From positions 1 to 64,000 of the forward strand of contig NZ_JAKILC010000014.1 of the NCBI RefSeq assembly GCF_023283845.1: a stretch of DNA of 64,000 bases, given 5' to 3'. A model generated the notes under the pieces. That model was not told the origin of the DNA. It saw only the letters and a list, made by a program, of their open reading frames with translations, and made no database searches. Each line of letters starts with the position of its first letter. Position 1 is the stretch's first letter. The DNA comes from Shewanella marinintestina. Its GTDB lineage: Bacteria > Pseudomonadota > Gammaproteobacteria > Enterobacterales > Shewanellaceae. Shown here piece after piece: positions 34,481-44,906 of this stretch. The position numbers and the translations under genes were made by a program.

Positions 34481-37021
34481 ATGTTAAGAATCGGTCTTGT
34501 TGTTTTGTGCGCTTTTTTGATGTTACCCGCCTTTTTTGCTGAAGCGAAGAAGACGCGTCTAACCGACAATCCACTCTATGGCGTTGCAACGATAAGTCCA
34601 GAGGAGTTTCTCGGTTATCCACTTGGCGAGCGCCTATTACGTCACGACCAAATCAATTACTACCTGCAGCAAATCGCTCAACAAAACCCGAGAGTGTCTC
34701 TCGAAGATACAGGCGTTAGCCATGAGGTAAGAAAGCAGCTTACCGCAGTGATTACCTCGGTTGAAAACCAAGCCAAACTCGATGATATCTTAGCGCAGCG
34801 CCAACAAGTAAAATATGGCGCGAAACAAGGTGGGCCATTAATTATTTGGCTAGCTTACTCAATTCATGGAGATGAAATTAGCGGCGCTCACAGCGCATTA
34901 AAACTTAGCCATATGCTCGCCACCAGTGAAGAGAAATGGGTAACCGATCTACTGAATAACGCCGTCGTACTTATCACTCCAAGCCAAAACCCCGATGGAC
35001 TTGATCGCTTTTCAACGTGGGCTAATGGCTATGCAGGCAAAGTGGCGGTTAGCGATCCCAACCATAAAGAGCATAAACAAGGTTGGCCATCAGGCAGAAG
35101 TAACCACTACTTAGCCGATCTTAACCGTGACTGGCTATTTCTGCGTCATCCAGAATCCCAAGGTCGCGTTGCGCTATTTCACCGCTGGCAACCCCATTAT
35201 GTTGGCGATTTTCATGAAATGGGCCATAACAACACTTACTTTTTCCAACCCGGCGTTCCCGATAGAACGCACCCACTGACGCCCGCTGCAAACCAAAAAC
35301 TCACTGCCAAGTTAGCTGCATATCATCAAGCTGAACTGGACACCCAAAAGCAGTCTTATTTTAGTCGACAGCTATTCGATGACTTTTTCTATGGCAAAGG
35401 CTCTACCTACCCCGACATTAATGGCGCAATAGGCGTGCTGTTTGAACAAGCAAGTGCCCGCGGCCAACAACAAGACTCGGTAAATGGTTTAGTCACTATG
35501 CAGGAAGCTATCGACAACCAATACGCAACGTCGATTTCAAGCCTAAAAGGCGCGTTGGCACTAAAATCTGATCTAGAGGAATATCAAGCCGAGTTTTTTG
35601 ATAAAAAACATCAAAAGGCGATAAAGAAAAAGCCGCGTCAAGCTGGGCTATTAATGAGTACCGAACATGATAGTGGTCGGATAAAAGTACTGACTCAACT
35701 GCTCGACCAACACCAAATTGAATATTATTATCTTACTAACCCACTATCTCAAGGTGGTGTTGATTTTGAGGTCAACAGCAGTATTTTTATCCCTAATAAT
35801 CAAGCACAGTCATCGCTCTTAAAAGCCATGTTTGATGACAGAACTGAGTTTGTCGACCCAACCTTTTATGATATCTCTACCTGGAACTTACAACACGCTT
35901 TTGATTTAACTTTACGCCGTAACGTTAAACTCGAATTAAGTGTACTAAGCCAAACTGCGCCAATATTCAGCGCTAATAAATTAGATGACAAAGCCGTCGC
36001 TTTATTGGTTGATTGGCGTCAAAGCCAAGCCGTTTTACTGCTGCAACAGCTACTAGAACAGGGCATGCTAGTGAAGTTTGCCGCCAAACCTTTTAGCATC
36101 AAACAAGATAGTCAAAACATCGACTTTTCTGCTGGCAGCCTGCAAATTCCACTCAAACAGGATAAATTTTCATCGAGTGAGATTATTAAACGAGTCGCAG
36201 AACTTAGTCTACAATTGCAAGTTGAGGTTATCGCCACGAATACCAGCTCAGCAAGCGCAGGAATCGATCTTGGTAGCCCCGATTTCAAACTGATTAAGCC
36301 TATTCGTCCGCTTATCATCAGCGGTAAAGGCACCTCAATATCTGAAGTTGGGCAGCTTTGGTATTACCTCGACAACACTTTAGGTGTTGCCACAACTATG
36401 GTCGACATTAATCAACTTGAAACCATTAAGCTCAGCGATTATAGCCATGTGCTGCTGGCCGATGGACGCTACCAAACATTAGACGAGCGCTTTGCGCGGA
36501 AGCTCGGGCAATTTGCCAGCGAAGGCGGCGTGGTCATCGCGCAGAAAGGTGCGCTCAATTGGCTAAGTCGATCAAACCTGCTCAAAACTAACTTACGTAG
36601 CGATCGTTTTTATAAGCAATTGTTTGATGCTGAAGGACTCACATTCGATGAAAAGTCTCAATTCCGCGCAAAACAAGCCATTGGCGGTGCAATTTTGGAG
36701 CTTAAACTCGATACTAGCCACCCTATCAATTTTGGTTTACGTAGCGATAGATTACCTGTATTGAAAAATAAGGTGTCTGGGTTTTCGCAAGTCAATAGCG
36801 ACTTTAGCGTGGCAGCCAAGTATGCATCACAACCCTTATTAAGTGGCTATTTAGCCCGAGAGTATCAAAGTAGTTTTAGCAACAGTGCAGCAATTATTGT
36901 TGAGTCACGCAATAACGGCGCTGTCGTCGCACTTGCAGACAATTTGCTGTTTAGAAATATCTGGCTAGGCAGTGAGAAAGTTTACGCCAATGCACTCTAC
37001 TTTATCCCTGCTTTACATTAA
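34481..37021 (+). CDS. Secreted M14-family zinc carboxypeptidase
   Basis: The 846-residue protein has a signal peptide (cleaved near FAEA, about residue 22) and an M14 peptidase domain in the first 380 residues. Zinc ligands are visible as HGDEISG (HxxE) and the later His in VGDFHEMGHN; YLADLNRDWL is the substrate-binding Asn-Arg equivalent. The C-terminal half (about 390-846) lacks strong family motifs but contains a GATase1-like stretch (LLADGRYQTLDERFARKLGQF). Such large M14 proteins occur widely in Shewanella and Alteromonadales. Peptide substrate unknown. It lies between nfuA and comF. Confidence 0.88.
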   Translation: MLRIGLVVLCAFLMLPAFFAEAKKTRLTDNPLYGVATISPEEFLGYPLGERLLRHDQINYYLQQIAQQNPRVSLEDTGVSHEVRKQLTAVITSVENQAKLDDILAQRQQVKYGAKQGGPLIIWLAYSIHGDEISGAHSALKLSHMLATSEEKWVTDLLNNAVVLITPSQNPDGLDRFSTWANGYAGKVAVSDPNHKEHKQGWPSGRSNHYLADLNRDWLFLRHPESQGRVALFHRWQPHYVGDFHEMGHNNTYFFQPGVPDRTHPLTPAANQKLTAKLAAYHQAELDTQKQSYFSRQLFDDFFYGKGSTYPDINGAIGVLFEQASARGQQQDSVNGLVTMQEAIDNQYATSISSLKGALALKSDLEEYQAEFFDKKHQKAIKKKPRQAGLLMSTEHDSGRIKVLTQLLDQHQIEYYYLTNPLSQGGVDFEVNSSIFIPNNQAQSSLLKAMFDDRTEFVDPTFYDISTWNLQHAFDLTLRRNVKLELSVLSQTAPIFSANKLDDKAVALLVDWRQSQAVLLLQQLLEQGMLVKFAAKPFSIKQDSQNIDFSAGSLQIPLKQDKFSSSEIIKRVAELSLQLQVEVIATNTSSASAGIDLGSPDFKLIKPIRPLIISGKGTSISEVGQLWYYLDNTLGVATTMVDINQLETIKLSDYSHVLLADGRYQTLDERFARKLGQFASEGGVVIAQKGALNWLSRSNLLKTNLRSDRFYKQLFDAEGLTFDEKSQFRAKQAIGGAILELKLDTSHPINFGLRSDRLPVLKNKVSGFSQVNSDFSVAAKYASQPLLSGYLAREYQSSFSNSAAIIVESRNNGAVVALADNLLFRNIWLGSEKVYANALYFIPALH

Positions 37022-37029
37022 GAGCACAG

Positions 37030-37713
37030 TTACTTTACGCCCGGTGCCTCAGCCCTAGCGAGGCACCATACCTGCACTTGAACATGCTTGTATTGAAACA
37101 GCTTAGCGATCTCCTTAACCGTGGTACCCGTTGTCACCACGTCGTCAATCAAGGCCACTCGCTGCCAGTTAAACTCATCTGTAAGCTCAAATGCACTTTG
37201 TAGGTTTTTACGGCGCAATTTACCACTCAGCCCAGCTTGAGGCTTAGTATCTCGGACGCGAAAGAGCATATCGTCGATTAATGGAATATTAAGGCGTTTA
37301 GACAGCGCTTTAGCAATAATCCAAGCCTGATTAAAACCTCTTTGTCGCAGCCGATTACGGTGCAGTGGCACGGGTATTAATACTTGTGGTAGCTCAACTA
37401 ACCCTAACCGCTCTAAGTAAATTAGTCGCAACACAAGTGCCTCAACCAGCACCTCAATCACTGCAAATTGAGCCTGATATTTTATCTGCCCGACCCAGTG
37501 GCCAATCCCATCATGATAACGACACGGAGCAATCACTAATATTGGATCTGACAGCATGCATTTTCCGCACAAAGCCATGGGTAATGTTAACTCTTTGCCA
37601 CAGCCTAAGCAGATCTCCGTTTGATAACAACATGCTTTCAAACATACTGCACATAAACCACTGTGATCCGAGACGATATGTTGATGGCACATCAAACAGC
37701 GATTGGGTAACAT
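37030..37713 (-). CDS. ComF/GntX-family phosphoribosyltransferase-like protein
   Basis: The 227-residue protein has an N-terminal zinc ribbon of Cys pairs (CLMCHQH, CAVCLKACC, CLGCGKE, CGKC) and a PRTase-like domain with the PRPP-binding motif VALIDDVVTTGTTVKE (about 186-201) and HRNRLRQRGFNQAW. ComF is needed for DNA uptake in competent bacteria; GntX is its E. coli homologue beside nfuA and bioH. It is divergent from bioH here, and convergent with the M14 gene with only 8 bp between stops. Confidence 0.9.
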   Translation of the reverse strand: MLPNRCLMCHQHIVSDHSGLCAVCLKACCYQTEICLGCGKELTLPMALCGKCMLSDPILVIAPCRYHDGIGHWVGQIKYQAQFAVIEVLVEALVLRLIYLERLGLVELPQVLIPVPLHRNRLRQRGFNQAWIIAKALSKRLNIPLIDDMLFRVRDTKPQAGLSGKLRRKNLQSAFELTDEFNWQRVALIDDVVTTGTTVKEIAKLFQYKHVQVQVWCLARAEAPGVK

Positions 37714-37793
37714 AGCCGCAAGCCATCTACTGCAAGGTATTTTGTTGATAGGTGAAGTCCTTTTCTATTATCTGTACACCCAGCGAGATCGAT

Positions 37794-38579
37794 ATGAATC
37801 AAAATCAGCTACACATTGAATCAATTGGCCAAGGCCCTGATCTCGTCATCCTCCATGGTTGGGGTGTTAACAGCGCCGTATTTACACCTTTAAAAGATGC
37901 TTTAGCAGAGTATAGAGTCCACTATGTCGATCTGCCGGGATTTGGTAATAGCCAAGTTGTAGCGGGCGATATTCAAAACTGGCTTACAGCCATCATGCAA
38001 CAGCTGCCCGAGACCGCAATTTGGACTGGCTGGTCGCTCGGTGGCCTAGTGGCAACACTTGCGGCTATTCATTACCCAAAGCGAGTGAGCGCCCTATGTA
38101 CCATAGCATCGTCACCTTGCTTTATGGCACGGGAAGATTGGCCGGGGATCCCGCCTGAAGTGTTAGGGCAATTTGCCAGCCAATTAACCCAAGATCTCGA
38201 TAAAACCGTCGAGCGATTCTTAGCGATTCAAGCCATGGGCAGCCAAACAGCCAAAGCAGACATTAAACAACTGCGTGAGTTAGTACTCGCTCGCCCACGA
38301 GCACAACACACTGCGCTAGCCCAAGGTTTAGGAATGCTTGAAACCGTTGATCTTCGGGCTGAACTAACTCAAATAAAGCAGCCTTGGTTAAGAGTATGGG
38401 GCCGACTGGACGGGTTAGTGCCTCGCCGCGTAATGAAATCCATACCACAACTTGAAAATAGCCAAGATCTGCTAATGCTTAAAGCCTCACATGCACCATT
38501 TATTAGCCATACAGCAGAGTTTATTGAAGGCTACTTGCTCTGGCTTAACACTCAAGCAAATAGCATTAACCTAAGCTGA
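37794..38579 (+). CDS. bioH: Pimeloyl-[ACP] methyl ester esterase BioH
   Basis: BioH removes the methyl group from pimeloyl-ACP methyl ester, ending pimelate synthesis for biotin. From ATG 37794 the protein is 261 residues, close to E. coli BioH (256). It shows HGWGVNSAVF, DLPGFGNS, the nucleophile elbow GWSLGG (Ser), ASSPCFMAREDWPGIPPEVL, the Asp region WGRLDGLVPR and the catalytic His in KASHAPFISH. An upstream extension to 37752 is not homologous. Position next to comF supports the call. Confidence 0.95.
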   Translation: MNQNQLHIESIGQGPDLVILHGWGVNSAVFTPLKDALAEYRVHYVDLPGFGNSQVVAGDIQNWLTAIMQQLPETAIWTGWSLGGLVATLAAIHYPKRVSALCTIASSPCFMAREDWPGIPPEVLGQFASQLTQDLDKTVERFLAIQAMGSQTAKADIKQLRELVLARPRAQHTALAQGLGMLETVDLRAELTQIKQPWLRVWGRLDGLVPRRVMKSIPQLENSQDLLMLKASHAPFISHTAEFIEGYLLWLNTQANSINLS

Positions 38580-38682
38580 TTTAATACAAGTAATTACAGA
38601 TCGAGTAATACTTTATTTCCAAGCCCAAATTGATTAATATTTAAACGCAAATGTTAATTAGTGAATAGGGCGAGCTTATAAA

Positions 38683-39177
38683 ATGTTAGTGGTCACTAAC
38701 TATCCTAATGTGCCAATTGCGACATCCAATGCCGCAACTGATTCCGCGCGCACGGATAGCCAACAACGGCCACCGATTATTCCGCCACAACAGCCGACCA
38801 AAGGCCATGAAGAACGTGCCTTTAGTCCGCAGCATGAACGTACTGCCGACCAAACCCAAACTCAAGCTAAACTGCGCGAATCAGTGCAAGACAAACAACA
38901 GCGTCAGTCACAACAGCAAGAACAATCAGGCCAAGAAAAGCAAAAACAGAATCAAGCTCTAAACCTAAAGCAGCTATTAAGCCAACGCGCACCACTAAAA
39001 CGTAGTGATATAAAGTTACCCGGGCAAGCAGCACCGAATGCTGAGAAAAACTCTCCCAAGCAGCCAATGCCAAATGAAACTCTACAGTTCTATCAAGCTT
39101 TCGGTGTACATATTGAAGCCTTTTATCAACAACGAACCGAGCCAAATTCACAACCTGTTTTTTTAGAAACCGCGTAA
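38683..39177 (+). CDS. Gln-rich low-complexity hypothetical protein
   Basis: The 164-residue protein has no signal peptide or membrane segment. Residues 20-85 are disordered and rich in Gln, Glu, Lys and Pro (QQRQSQQQEQSGQEKQKQ). A conserved-looking C-terminal part contains LNLKQLLSQRAPLKR and FYQAFGVHIEAFYQQR. The ATG at 38683 and the terminator at 39242 support a real monocistronic gene. I do not recognise the family; no function is proposed. Confidence 0.65.
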   Translation: MLVVTNYPNVPIATSNAATDSARTDSQQRPPIIPPQQPTKGHEERAFSPQHERTADQTQTQAKLRESVQDKQQRQSQQQEQSGQEKQKQNQALNLKQLLSQRAPLKRSDIKLPGQAAPNAEKNSPKQPMPNETLQFYQAFGVHIEAFYQQRTEPNSQPVFLETA

Positions 39178-39241
39178 AGTTTTACGTTAGCGAACACTAT
39201 TGGCGTCTTATTGACGACTCTAATTTTTTTAGAAACGGTAT

Positions 39242-39274
39242 AAAAAAACCGACAAGCTTAGTTGTCGGTTTTTT
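39242..39274. terminator. Terminator between Gln-rich gene and tex
   Basis: ccgacaa (39249-39255) pairs with ttgtcgg (39262-39268), flanked by seven A and six T; bidirectional. Confidence 0.88.
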
Positions 39275-39329
39275 ATTTAGCTGAATATTTTATCTGGCAG
39301 CTATTGCCATCAATATCGGGCTTTACGCG

Positions 39330-41675
39330 TTACTTTTTCAATTTAGCGAAAGCGTCAGCAAAGGCGTTACCCATAGCGGCATTCGCTTGCTGCTTAGGTT
39401 TGTGGGTCTTTTGCTGCGGGCGTTGATTTGCGCCTTTATTAGGGGCACCTTTACTATGGTTGCTTGCAGGGCGTGGGGCACTCTTAGGCGCATCACTAGC
39501 CTTATCTTCAAGACGCATAGTCAGTCCGATACGGCGACGCTCAGCATCCACTTCCATCACTTTAACTTTTACGATGTCACCAGCTTTAACGACCTTGTGC
39601 GGATCATCAATAAACTTGTCTGTCATTGACGAAATATGCACTAAACCATCTTGGTGTACACCCACATCAACAAAGGCACCAAAGTTAGTTACGTTAGTCA
39701 CCACACCTTCTAAGATCATATCCAGCTTAAGATCTTTAATCTCTTCTACGCCTTCTTTAAAGGTCGCAGTCTTAAACTCACCACGAGGATCGCGTCCCGG
39801 TTTATCAAGTTCCGTCAAGATATCGGTTACAGTCGGTAAACCAAATTCGCTAGTAATAAAATCTTTGGCTTCAAGTGCTTTTAGTAACTCGGAATTACCG
39901 ATGATTTCAGCCACTGATACCCCTTTAGCGCTAGCAATTGACTCTACCAATGCATAAGCCTCTGGGTGAACAGATGAGCCATCAAGCGGGTTATCGCCCT
40001 CTGTAATACGCAAGAAACCTGCTGCTTGCTCGTAAGCTTTAGGGCCTAAACGTGCAACTTTAAGTAGCGCTTTGCGGTTGTTAAAGCGCCCTTGCTCATC
40101 ACGGTGAGTCACTATGTTGCGAGCTAAGGTTTTGTTGAGACCTGCAACTTGTGCAAGTAGCGCTGCAGATGCCATATTCACATCAACACCCACGCCGTTT
40201 ACACAATCTTCTACAACCGCTTCTAGCGAGCTTGATAACTGACTTTGGCTAACGTCATGCTGATACTGGCCAACACCAATCGCTTTTGGCTCGATTTTAA
40301 CAAGTTCAGCCAATGGATCTTGTAAGCGACGCGCAATTGAAACCGCGCCACGGATCGATACATCGATATCAGGAAATTCTTCAGAGGCTAGTTCAGATGC
40401 AGAGTAAACCGATGCACCCGCTTCACTAACCATTATTTTGGTCAATCTTGGCAAATCAGCTTTAACTTGGCTAATCAAATCAGCCGCTAGCTTATCGGTC
40501 TCGCGTGATGCTGTGCCGTTACCAATCGCAATTAACTCAACCTTATGCATTTTAACTAGGTTAGATAAAGTTCTTACTGACTTATCCCACTGATTTTGCG
40601 GTGCATGCGGGAAAATAGTCGTGTGCGCAACTAACTTACCCGTATCGTTAACGATAGCAACTTTTACGCCTGAGCGTAGACCCGGATCTAAACCTAGCGT
40701 TGCTTTGGCACCAGCAGGAGCAGCCATCAGTAAATCGCCTAAGTTGCGAGCAAACACCTTAATCGCTTCTTGTTCAGCAGTTTCACGCATACGACCAAGA
40801 AACTCGGTTTCCATCTGTAATGCAATCTTCACCTTCCAAGTCGAAGCAACCACAGTCTTTAACCAAGTATCAACTTTAGAATCACTAAGACCAAGCTTAA
40901 AGTGGTCGATAATAATCACTTCACAATAGCTGGCTTGCTTGGCATCTTGATGCGGATCTGCATTGATATTTAAGCTGAGCATACCTTCATTACGGCCACG
41001 AAGCATTGCCAATGCGCGGTGCGATGGTACTTTAGTTAGCTTTTCAGAATGCTCAAAGTAATCTCTAAACTTGGCGCCTTCTTTTTCTTTTCCCTTCAAC
41101 ATACGGCTTTCAAGTACTGCATTTTGCTCTACTTGAGTACGAATTTTTTGCAGTAACTCAGCGTCTTCAGCAAAGCGCTCCATTAGAATAAAACGTGCGC
41201 CATCAAGCACTGCTTTAGCATCGGCAAATCCCGCAGCTGCATTAATATAGTCAGCCGCGACAGCTTCACAATCAGCTTGACGGTTGGCTAATAAGAAATC
41301 TGCTAGTGGTTCAATACCGGCTTCTATCGCAATGAGGCCTTTAGTGCGACGCTTCGGCTTATAAGGAAGGTATAAATCTTCTAGGCGAGTTTTACTATCT
41401 GCAGCGTTAATTGCAGCTTTCAGCTCAGGCGTTAACTTACTTTGAGCTTCAATGCTCGACAAAATCACATTACGACGATCATTCAAATCACGTAAGTAAC
41501 TAAGACGACTGTTCAATGTGCGTAACTGCGCATCATCCAAGCCACCAGTGGCTTCTTTACGGTAACGGGCAATAAACGGCACCGTCGCACCATCGTCGAG
41601 TAATGAAATAGTATCGGTAACTTGTTGCTGGCGAACGTTAAGTTCTTCAGCGATGAGCTGTGCAATATTTTGCAT
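39330..41675 (-). CDS. tex: RNA-binding transcription accessory protein Tex
   Basis: Tex is a conserved nucleic-acid-binding protein related to the eukaryotic elongation factor Spt6. The 781-residue product has the N-terminal Tex domain ([18 protein letters not shown]), a YqgF/RuvX-like nuclease fold ([18 protein letters not shown], about 325-345), helix-hairpin-helix motifs ([24 protein letters not shown]) and a C-terminal S1 domain ([30 protein letters not shown], about 650-720). The tail is Lys/Gln/Pro-rich. It lies upstream of greB on the same strand order seen in many gammaproteobacteria (greB-tex). Confidence 0.96.
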   Translation of the reverse strand: MQNIAQLIAEELNVRQQQVTDTISLLDDGATVPFIARYRKEATGGLDDAQLRTLNSRLSYLRDLNDRRNVILSSIEAQSKLTPELKAAINAADSKTRLEDLYLPYKPKRRTKGLIAIEAGIEPLADFLLANRQADCEAVAADYINAAAGFADAKAVLDGARFILMERFAEDAELLQKIRTQVEQNAVLESRMLKGKEKEGAKFRDYFEHSEKLTKVPSHRALAMLRGRNEGMLSLNINADPHQDAKQASYCEVIIIDHFKLGLSDSKVDTWLKTVVASTWKVKIALQMETEFLGRMRETAEQEAIKVFARNLGDLLMAAPAGAKATLGLDPGLRSGVKVAIVNDTGKLVAHTTIFPHAPQNQWDKSVRTLSNLVKMHKVELIAIGNGTASRETDKLAADLISQVKADLPRLTKIMVSEAGASVYSASELASEEFPDIDVSIRGAVSIARRLQDPLAELVKIEPKAIGVGQYQHDVSQSQLSSSLEAVVEDCVNGVGVDVNMASAALLAQVAGLNKTLARNIVTHRDEQGRFNNRKALLKVARLGPKAYEQAAGFLRITEGDNPLDGSSVHPEAYALVESIASAKGVSVAEIIGNSELLKALEAKDFITSEFGLPTVTDILTELDKPGRDPRGEFKTATFKEGVEEIKDLKLDMILEGVVTNVTNFGAFVDVGVHQDGLVHISSMTDKFIDDPHKVVKAGDIVKVKVMEVDAERRRIGLTMRLEDKASDAPKSAPRPASNHSKGAPNKGANQRPQQKTHKPKQQANAAMGNAFADAFAKLKK

Positions 41676-41815
41676 AAATAGAGGTCGAGCCTAGTTGATA
41701 AAGGGGATTTTGCCAAAGATACCACAGCCTATGGCTTTGGTTAATGCTAATACTAAGACAATTATGCTATTTGCGCCGCGGATCCGCGGCACACGTTTCA
41801 CAGAAACCAAAGAAT

Positions 41816-42295
41816 CTACTCGAAGCCTTGATAGGAAATGCGATTGATATACCAAACTTGTTCACCGTTTGGCGTCTTGATCACCGCTTCGTCATCGACT
41901 TCTTTCTTCAACAAACCCCGCGCCATTGGCGAATCAATTGAGATATAGTCTTTGCGGCCAAAAATTTCATCATAACCAACAATTTTAAACTGCAGTTTAT
42001 TGCCATCATCGTTTTCGATTTCAACCCAAGCACCAAAAAAGACCTTGCCCTCTTGCGCAGGGGAATAGTCAACAACCTGCACATTTTCTAAGGTTTTACG
42101 CAAATATCTAACCCTACGGTCGATTTCACGCAGTTTACGCTTATTAAATGTGTAGTCAGCATTTTCACTTCTATCGCCTAAACTAGCAGCCCAACTAACA
42201 ATTTTAGTGATTTCAGGTCGATGTTCACGCCAAAGATAATTTAGTTCTTTTTGTAATTTTTCGAAACCTTCACGGGTAACGATTGCGGTTCTCAT
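41816..42295 (-). CDS. greB: Transcription elongation factor GreB
   Basis: GreB stimulates transcript cleavage by backtracked RNA polymerase. The 159-residue protein has the N-terminal coiled coil with acidic tip (about 1-75; SLGDRSENADYTFNKRKLREID) and a C-terminal FKBP-like domain ending YINRISYQ. Length and sequence fit GreB (158 in E. coli) rather than GreA. It is divergent from ompR-envZ as in E. coli, where greB flanks ompR. Confidence 0.95.
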   Translation of the reverse strand: MRTAIVTREGFEKLQKELNYLWREHRPEITKIVSWAASLGDRSENADYTFNKRKLREIDRRVRYLRKTLENVQVVDYSPAQEGKVFFGAWVEIENDDGNKLQFKIVGYDEIFGRKDYISIDSPMARGLLKKEVDDEAVIKTPNGEQVWYINRISYQGFE

Positions 42296-42747
42296 AGGTT
42301 CTACTTTCTATAATTATGGTAACTAAGATAATCGAGGTTTTAGCCGAGGCTATTAGCCCTACTCTAGCGCAATAGCAAGCTCCAGACTATAAACAACAGC
42401 ATTATCTAACGCTAAATTTCTGTTAGTTTGCTATGTTGCAATGGTCTTATGGCCAATGCACTTTTTTACCCCACAGCTAGCTATAACTAGCATTATTGCA
42501 TCGATATTCAACAAAGCAGCTAATTTGTTACAATTTAACCGGCAACAATACGCTATAAAAAACATTATAATTCATGAAATTAAAAGTTTTGCATCAATAT
42601 AGTCATGCTTAGTTACTGAACTAATTGAAATCTAACTAGTCATTTAATTAGCAAAGACGCTATATTAAGCAAGCACATAAGATTAATAACAAATAAGCTA
42701 GGTAGCGATTATTTACACGCCTATCGATAGCAATAAGGGACCTAAGC
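42296..42747. other. greB-ompR divergent intergenic region
   Basis: 452 bp of AT-rich sequence with no supportable gene. It must contain the ompR promoter; I recognised no specific operator, repeat or terminator in it. Confidence 0.5.
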
Positions 42748-43473
42748 ATGGGACAAGAAACCTCTAAAATTCTCGTTGTTGACGATGATATGAGATTACG
42801 TGCGTTGTTAGAGCGCTACTTGATGGAGCAAGGTTATCAAGTGCGTAGCGCAGCCAATGCAGAACAAATGGACCGCTTATTAGAACGCGAGAATTTTCAC
42901 TTACTTGTATTAGATCTTATGCTGCCCGGTGAAGACGGCCTTTCTATTTGTCGTCGACTACGCCAAACCGGTAACCCTATACCTATTGTAATGCTTACAG
43001 CCAAGGGCGATGAAGTAGATAGAATTATCGGTCTAGAGTTAGGTGCCGATGACTATTTGCCTAAACCATTTAACCCAAGGGAACTGTTAGCGCGAATTAA
43101 GGCAGTAATGCGTCGCCAGACACCTGAGGTCCCAGGCGCACCAACACTGCAAGAAGAAGAGATCACTTTTGGTGAGTATTCTTTAAACTTGGCCACTCGT
43201 GAGATGCACCATGGTGAAGAAAGTATTGCATTAACTAGCGGTGAGTTTGCGGTACTCAAGGTCTTAGTGAGCCACCCACGCGAGCCTTTATCACGCGACA
43301 AACTAATGAACCTAGCTCGAGGCCGTGACTACTCAGCACTAGAACGCTCTATTGACGTGCAGGTGTCTCGACTGCGTCGACTCATTGAAAAAGATGCAGC
43401 CAACCCGCGTTATATTCAAACCGTATGGGGCTTGGGCTATGTATTTGTGCCAGATGGCCAGTCACGTAAGTAA
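42748..43473 (+). CDS. ompR: Osmoregulatory response regulator OmpR
   Basis: OmpR controls porin and other envelope genes. The 241-residue protein has a receiver domain (1-120) with the acidic pocket VDDD and phospho-acceptor Asp in VLDLMLPGEDG, Thr in MLTAKG and Lys in LPKPFNP. The C-terminal winged helix (about 140-236) has SGEFAVLKVLVSHPREPLSRDKLMNLARGRDY. Near-identity to E. coli OmpR motifs and the adjacent envZ make the call firm. Confidence 0.97.
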   Translation: MGQETSKILVVDDDMRLRALLERYLMEQGYQVRSAANAEQMDRLLERENFHLLVLDLMLPGEDGLSICRRLRQTGNPIPIVMLTAKGDEVDRIIGLELGADDYLPKPFNPRELLARIKAVMRRQTPEVPGAPTLQEEEITFGEYSLNLATREMHHGEESIALTSGEFAVLKVLVSHPREPLSRDKLMNLARGRDYSALERSIDVQVSRLRRLIEKDAANPRYIQTVWGLGYVFVPDGQSRK

Positions 43474-43488
43474 TTTTAAGCAAGTAAA

Positions 43489-44811
43489 ATGCCTTTAAAC
43501 AGACGATGGTGGCAGCGCCTTCTGCCACGCAGTTCTTTCAGCCAAACAGTAATGTTAATTGGCTGTTTGCTGCTGACTAATCAGCTTGTATCTTACATCT
43601 CTGTTGCCGTTTATTTTATAAAACCTAGCTACCAACAGATAAACCAACTTATTGCTCGACAAGTAAAATTGCTGTTTGTTGATGGCGTAGATATTGGTCG
43701 CGAACACTTAACTATGGTGGACGCATTAAATGCCAAGGTGCGCGATGACACCATGCATTTTTATAATCAAAAACAAGCTCGCCAAGCCGGTATAGAACGC
43801 GCAACCTACTACAGCTTTTTATCATCACAAATGTCTGAATACTTAGGCGGCGAAGCTGAAGTACGTATTGCCCAAGGTGAAGAATTTGAAATTTGGATCC
43901 GCCCCCCTCAAGCGCCTTCTATTTGGATAAAAGTTCCACTCACCGGGCTTAATGAAAAAAATCTATCTCCGCTAACTTTGTATCTTATGGTAATTGGTGC
44001 ATTGAGTGTTGCCGGGGGATGGTGGTTTGCTCGTCAGCAAAATCGCCCGCTGCGACGTTTGCAAAAAGCCGCAACGGCGGTATCCCGTGGTGATTACCCT
44101 GAACCATTACCTTTAAGTGGATCAACCGAAATTGTTGAAGTAACCAATACTTTCAACCAAATGTCTCACAGCATGAGGCAGCTAGAACAAGATCGCGCAC
44201 TCTTAATGGCTGGTATTTCTCACGATCTGCGCACGCCACTTACCCGCATTCGGTTAGCCTCTGAAATGATGGTGGAAGAAGATCAGTACCTAAAAGATGG
44301 CATTGTGAATGATATCGAAGATATGGACGCCATCATCAATCAGTTCATCTCTTATATTAGACAAGATCAAGAAGGCACCCGCGAGTTAGAGCAGATCAAC
44401 GACCTGATACAAGATGTGATCCAAGCGGAATCGAACCGAGAAGGCAATATCGATTCTGATTTAAGCCAATGCCCTAACATACCTATGCAAGGTGTCGCCA
44501 TAAAACGTGTGATTAGCAATTTGGTAGAAAATGCCTACCGCTACGGCAACGGCTGGGTCAAAATCAGTTCACAGTTTAACGGACAGTTTATCGGTTTTAG
44601 TGTCGAAGATAATGGTTCAGGCATAAATGAAGAGCAAATTCCTAAACTTTTCCAGCCATTTACACAAGGCGATACTGCACGAGGAAGTGTTGGTTCTGGT
44701 CTAGGCTTAGCGATTATCAAACGTATTGTTGATAGACATCAGGGCAAAGTGATTTTAACGAATCGCAGCGAAGGAGGATTACATGCGCAAGTGTGGTTAC
44801 CGATTGAATAA
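43489..44811 (+). CDS. envZ: Osmosensor histidine kinase EnvZ
   Basis: The 440-residue kinase has two membrane helices (about 18-42 and 160-180) around a periplasmic sensor, a HAMP domain (about 182-235), the H-box [20 protein letters not shown] (phosphorylated His about 246), and the ATPase domain with N-box [13 protein letters not shown]1 VEDNGSG and G2 GSGLGLAI. It phosphorylates OmpR, encoded 15 nt upstream. Confidence 0.96.
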   Translation: MPLNRRWWQRLLPRSSFSQTVMLIGCLLLTNQLVSYISVAVYFIKPSYQQINQLIARQVKLLFVDGVDIGREHLTMVDALNAKVRDDTMHFYNQKQARQAGIERATYYSFLSSQMSEYLGGEAEVRIAQGEEFEIWIRPPQAPSIWIKVPLTGLNEKNLSPLTLYLMVIGALSVAGGWWFARQQNRPLRRLQKAATAVSRGDYPEPLPLSGSTEIVEVTNTFNQMSHSMRQLEQDRALLMAGISHDLRTPLTRIRLASEMMVEEDQYLKDGIVNDIEDMDAIINQFISYIRQDQEGTRELEQINDLIQDVIQAESNREGNIDSDLSQCPNIPMQGVAIKRVISNLVENAYRYGNGWVKISSQFNGQFIGFSVEDNGSGINEEQIPKLFQPFTQGDTARGSVGSGLGLAIIKRIVDRHQGKVILTNRSEGGLHAQVWLPIE

Positions 44812-44906
44812 ACCGTTTAAATGATGAATTAATCTATTGTTTGTTGTAATTTTTTTGTAACTCAAGTGCCATATTCTAACGCCACTTTTAAAGATTGGCG
44901 TAGAAT

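Noticed and set aside
41744-41941. Small ORF overlapping the 3' end of greB
   Set aside because: Out-of-frame antisense overlap with a well-supported gene; no homology features.
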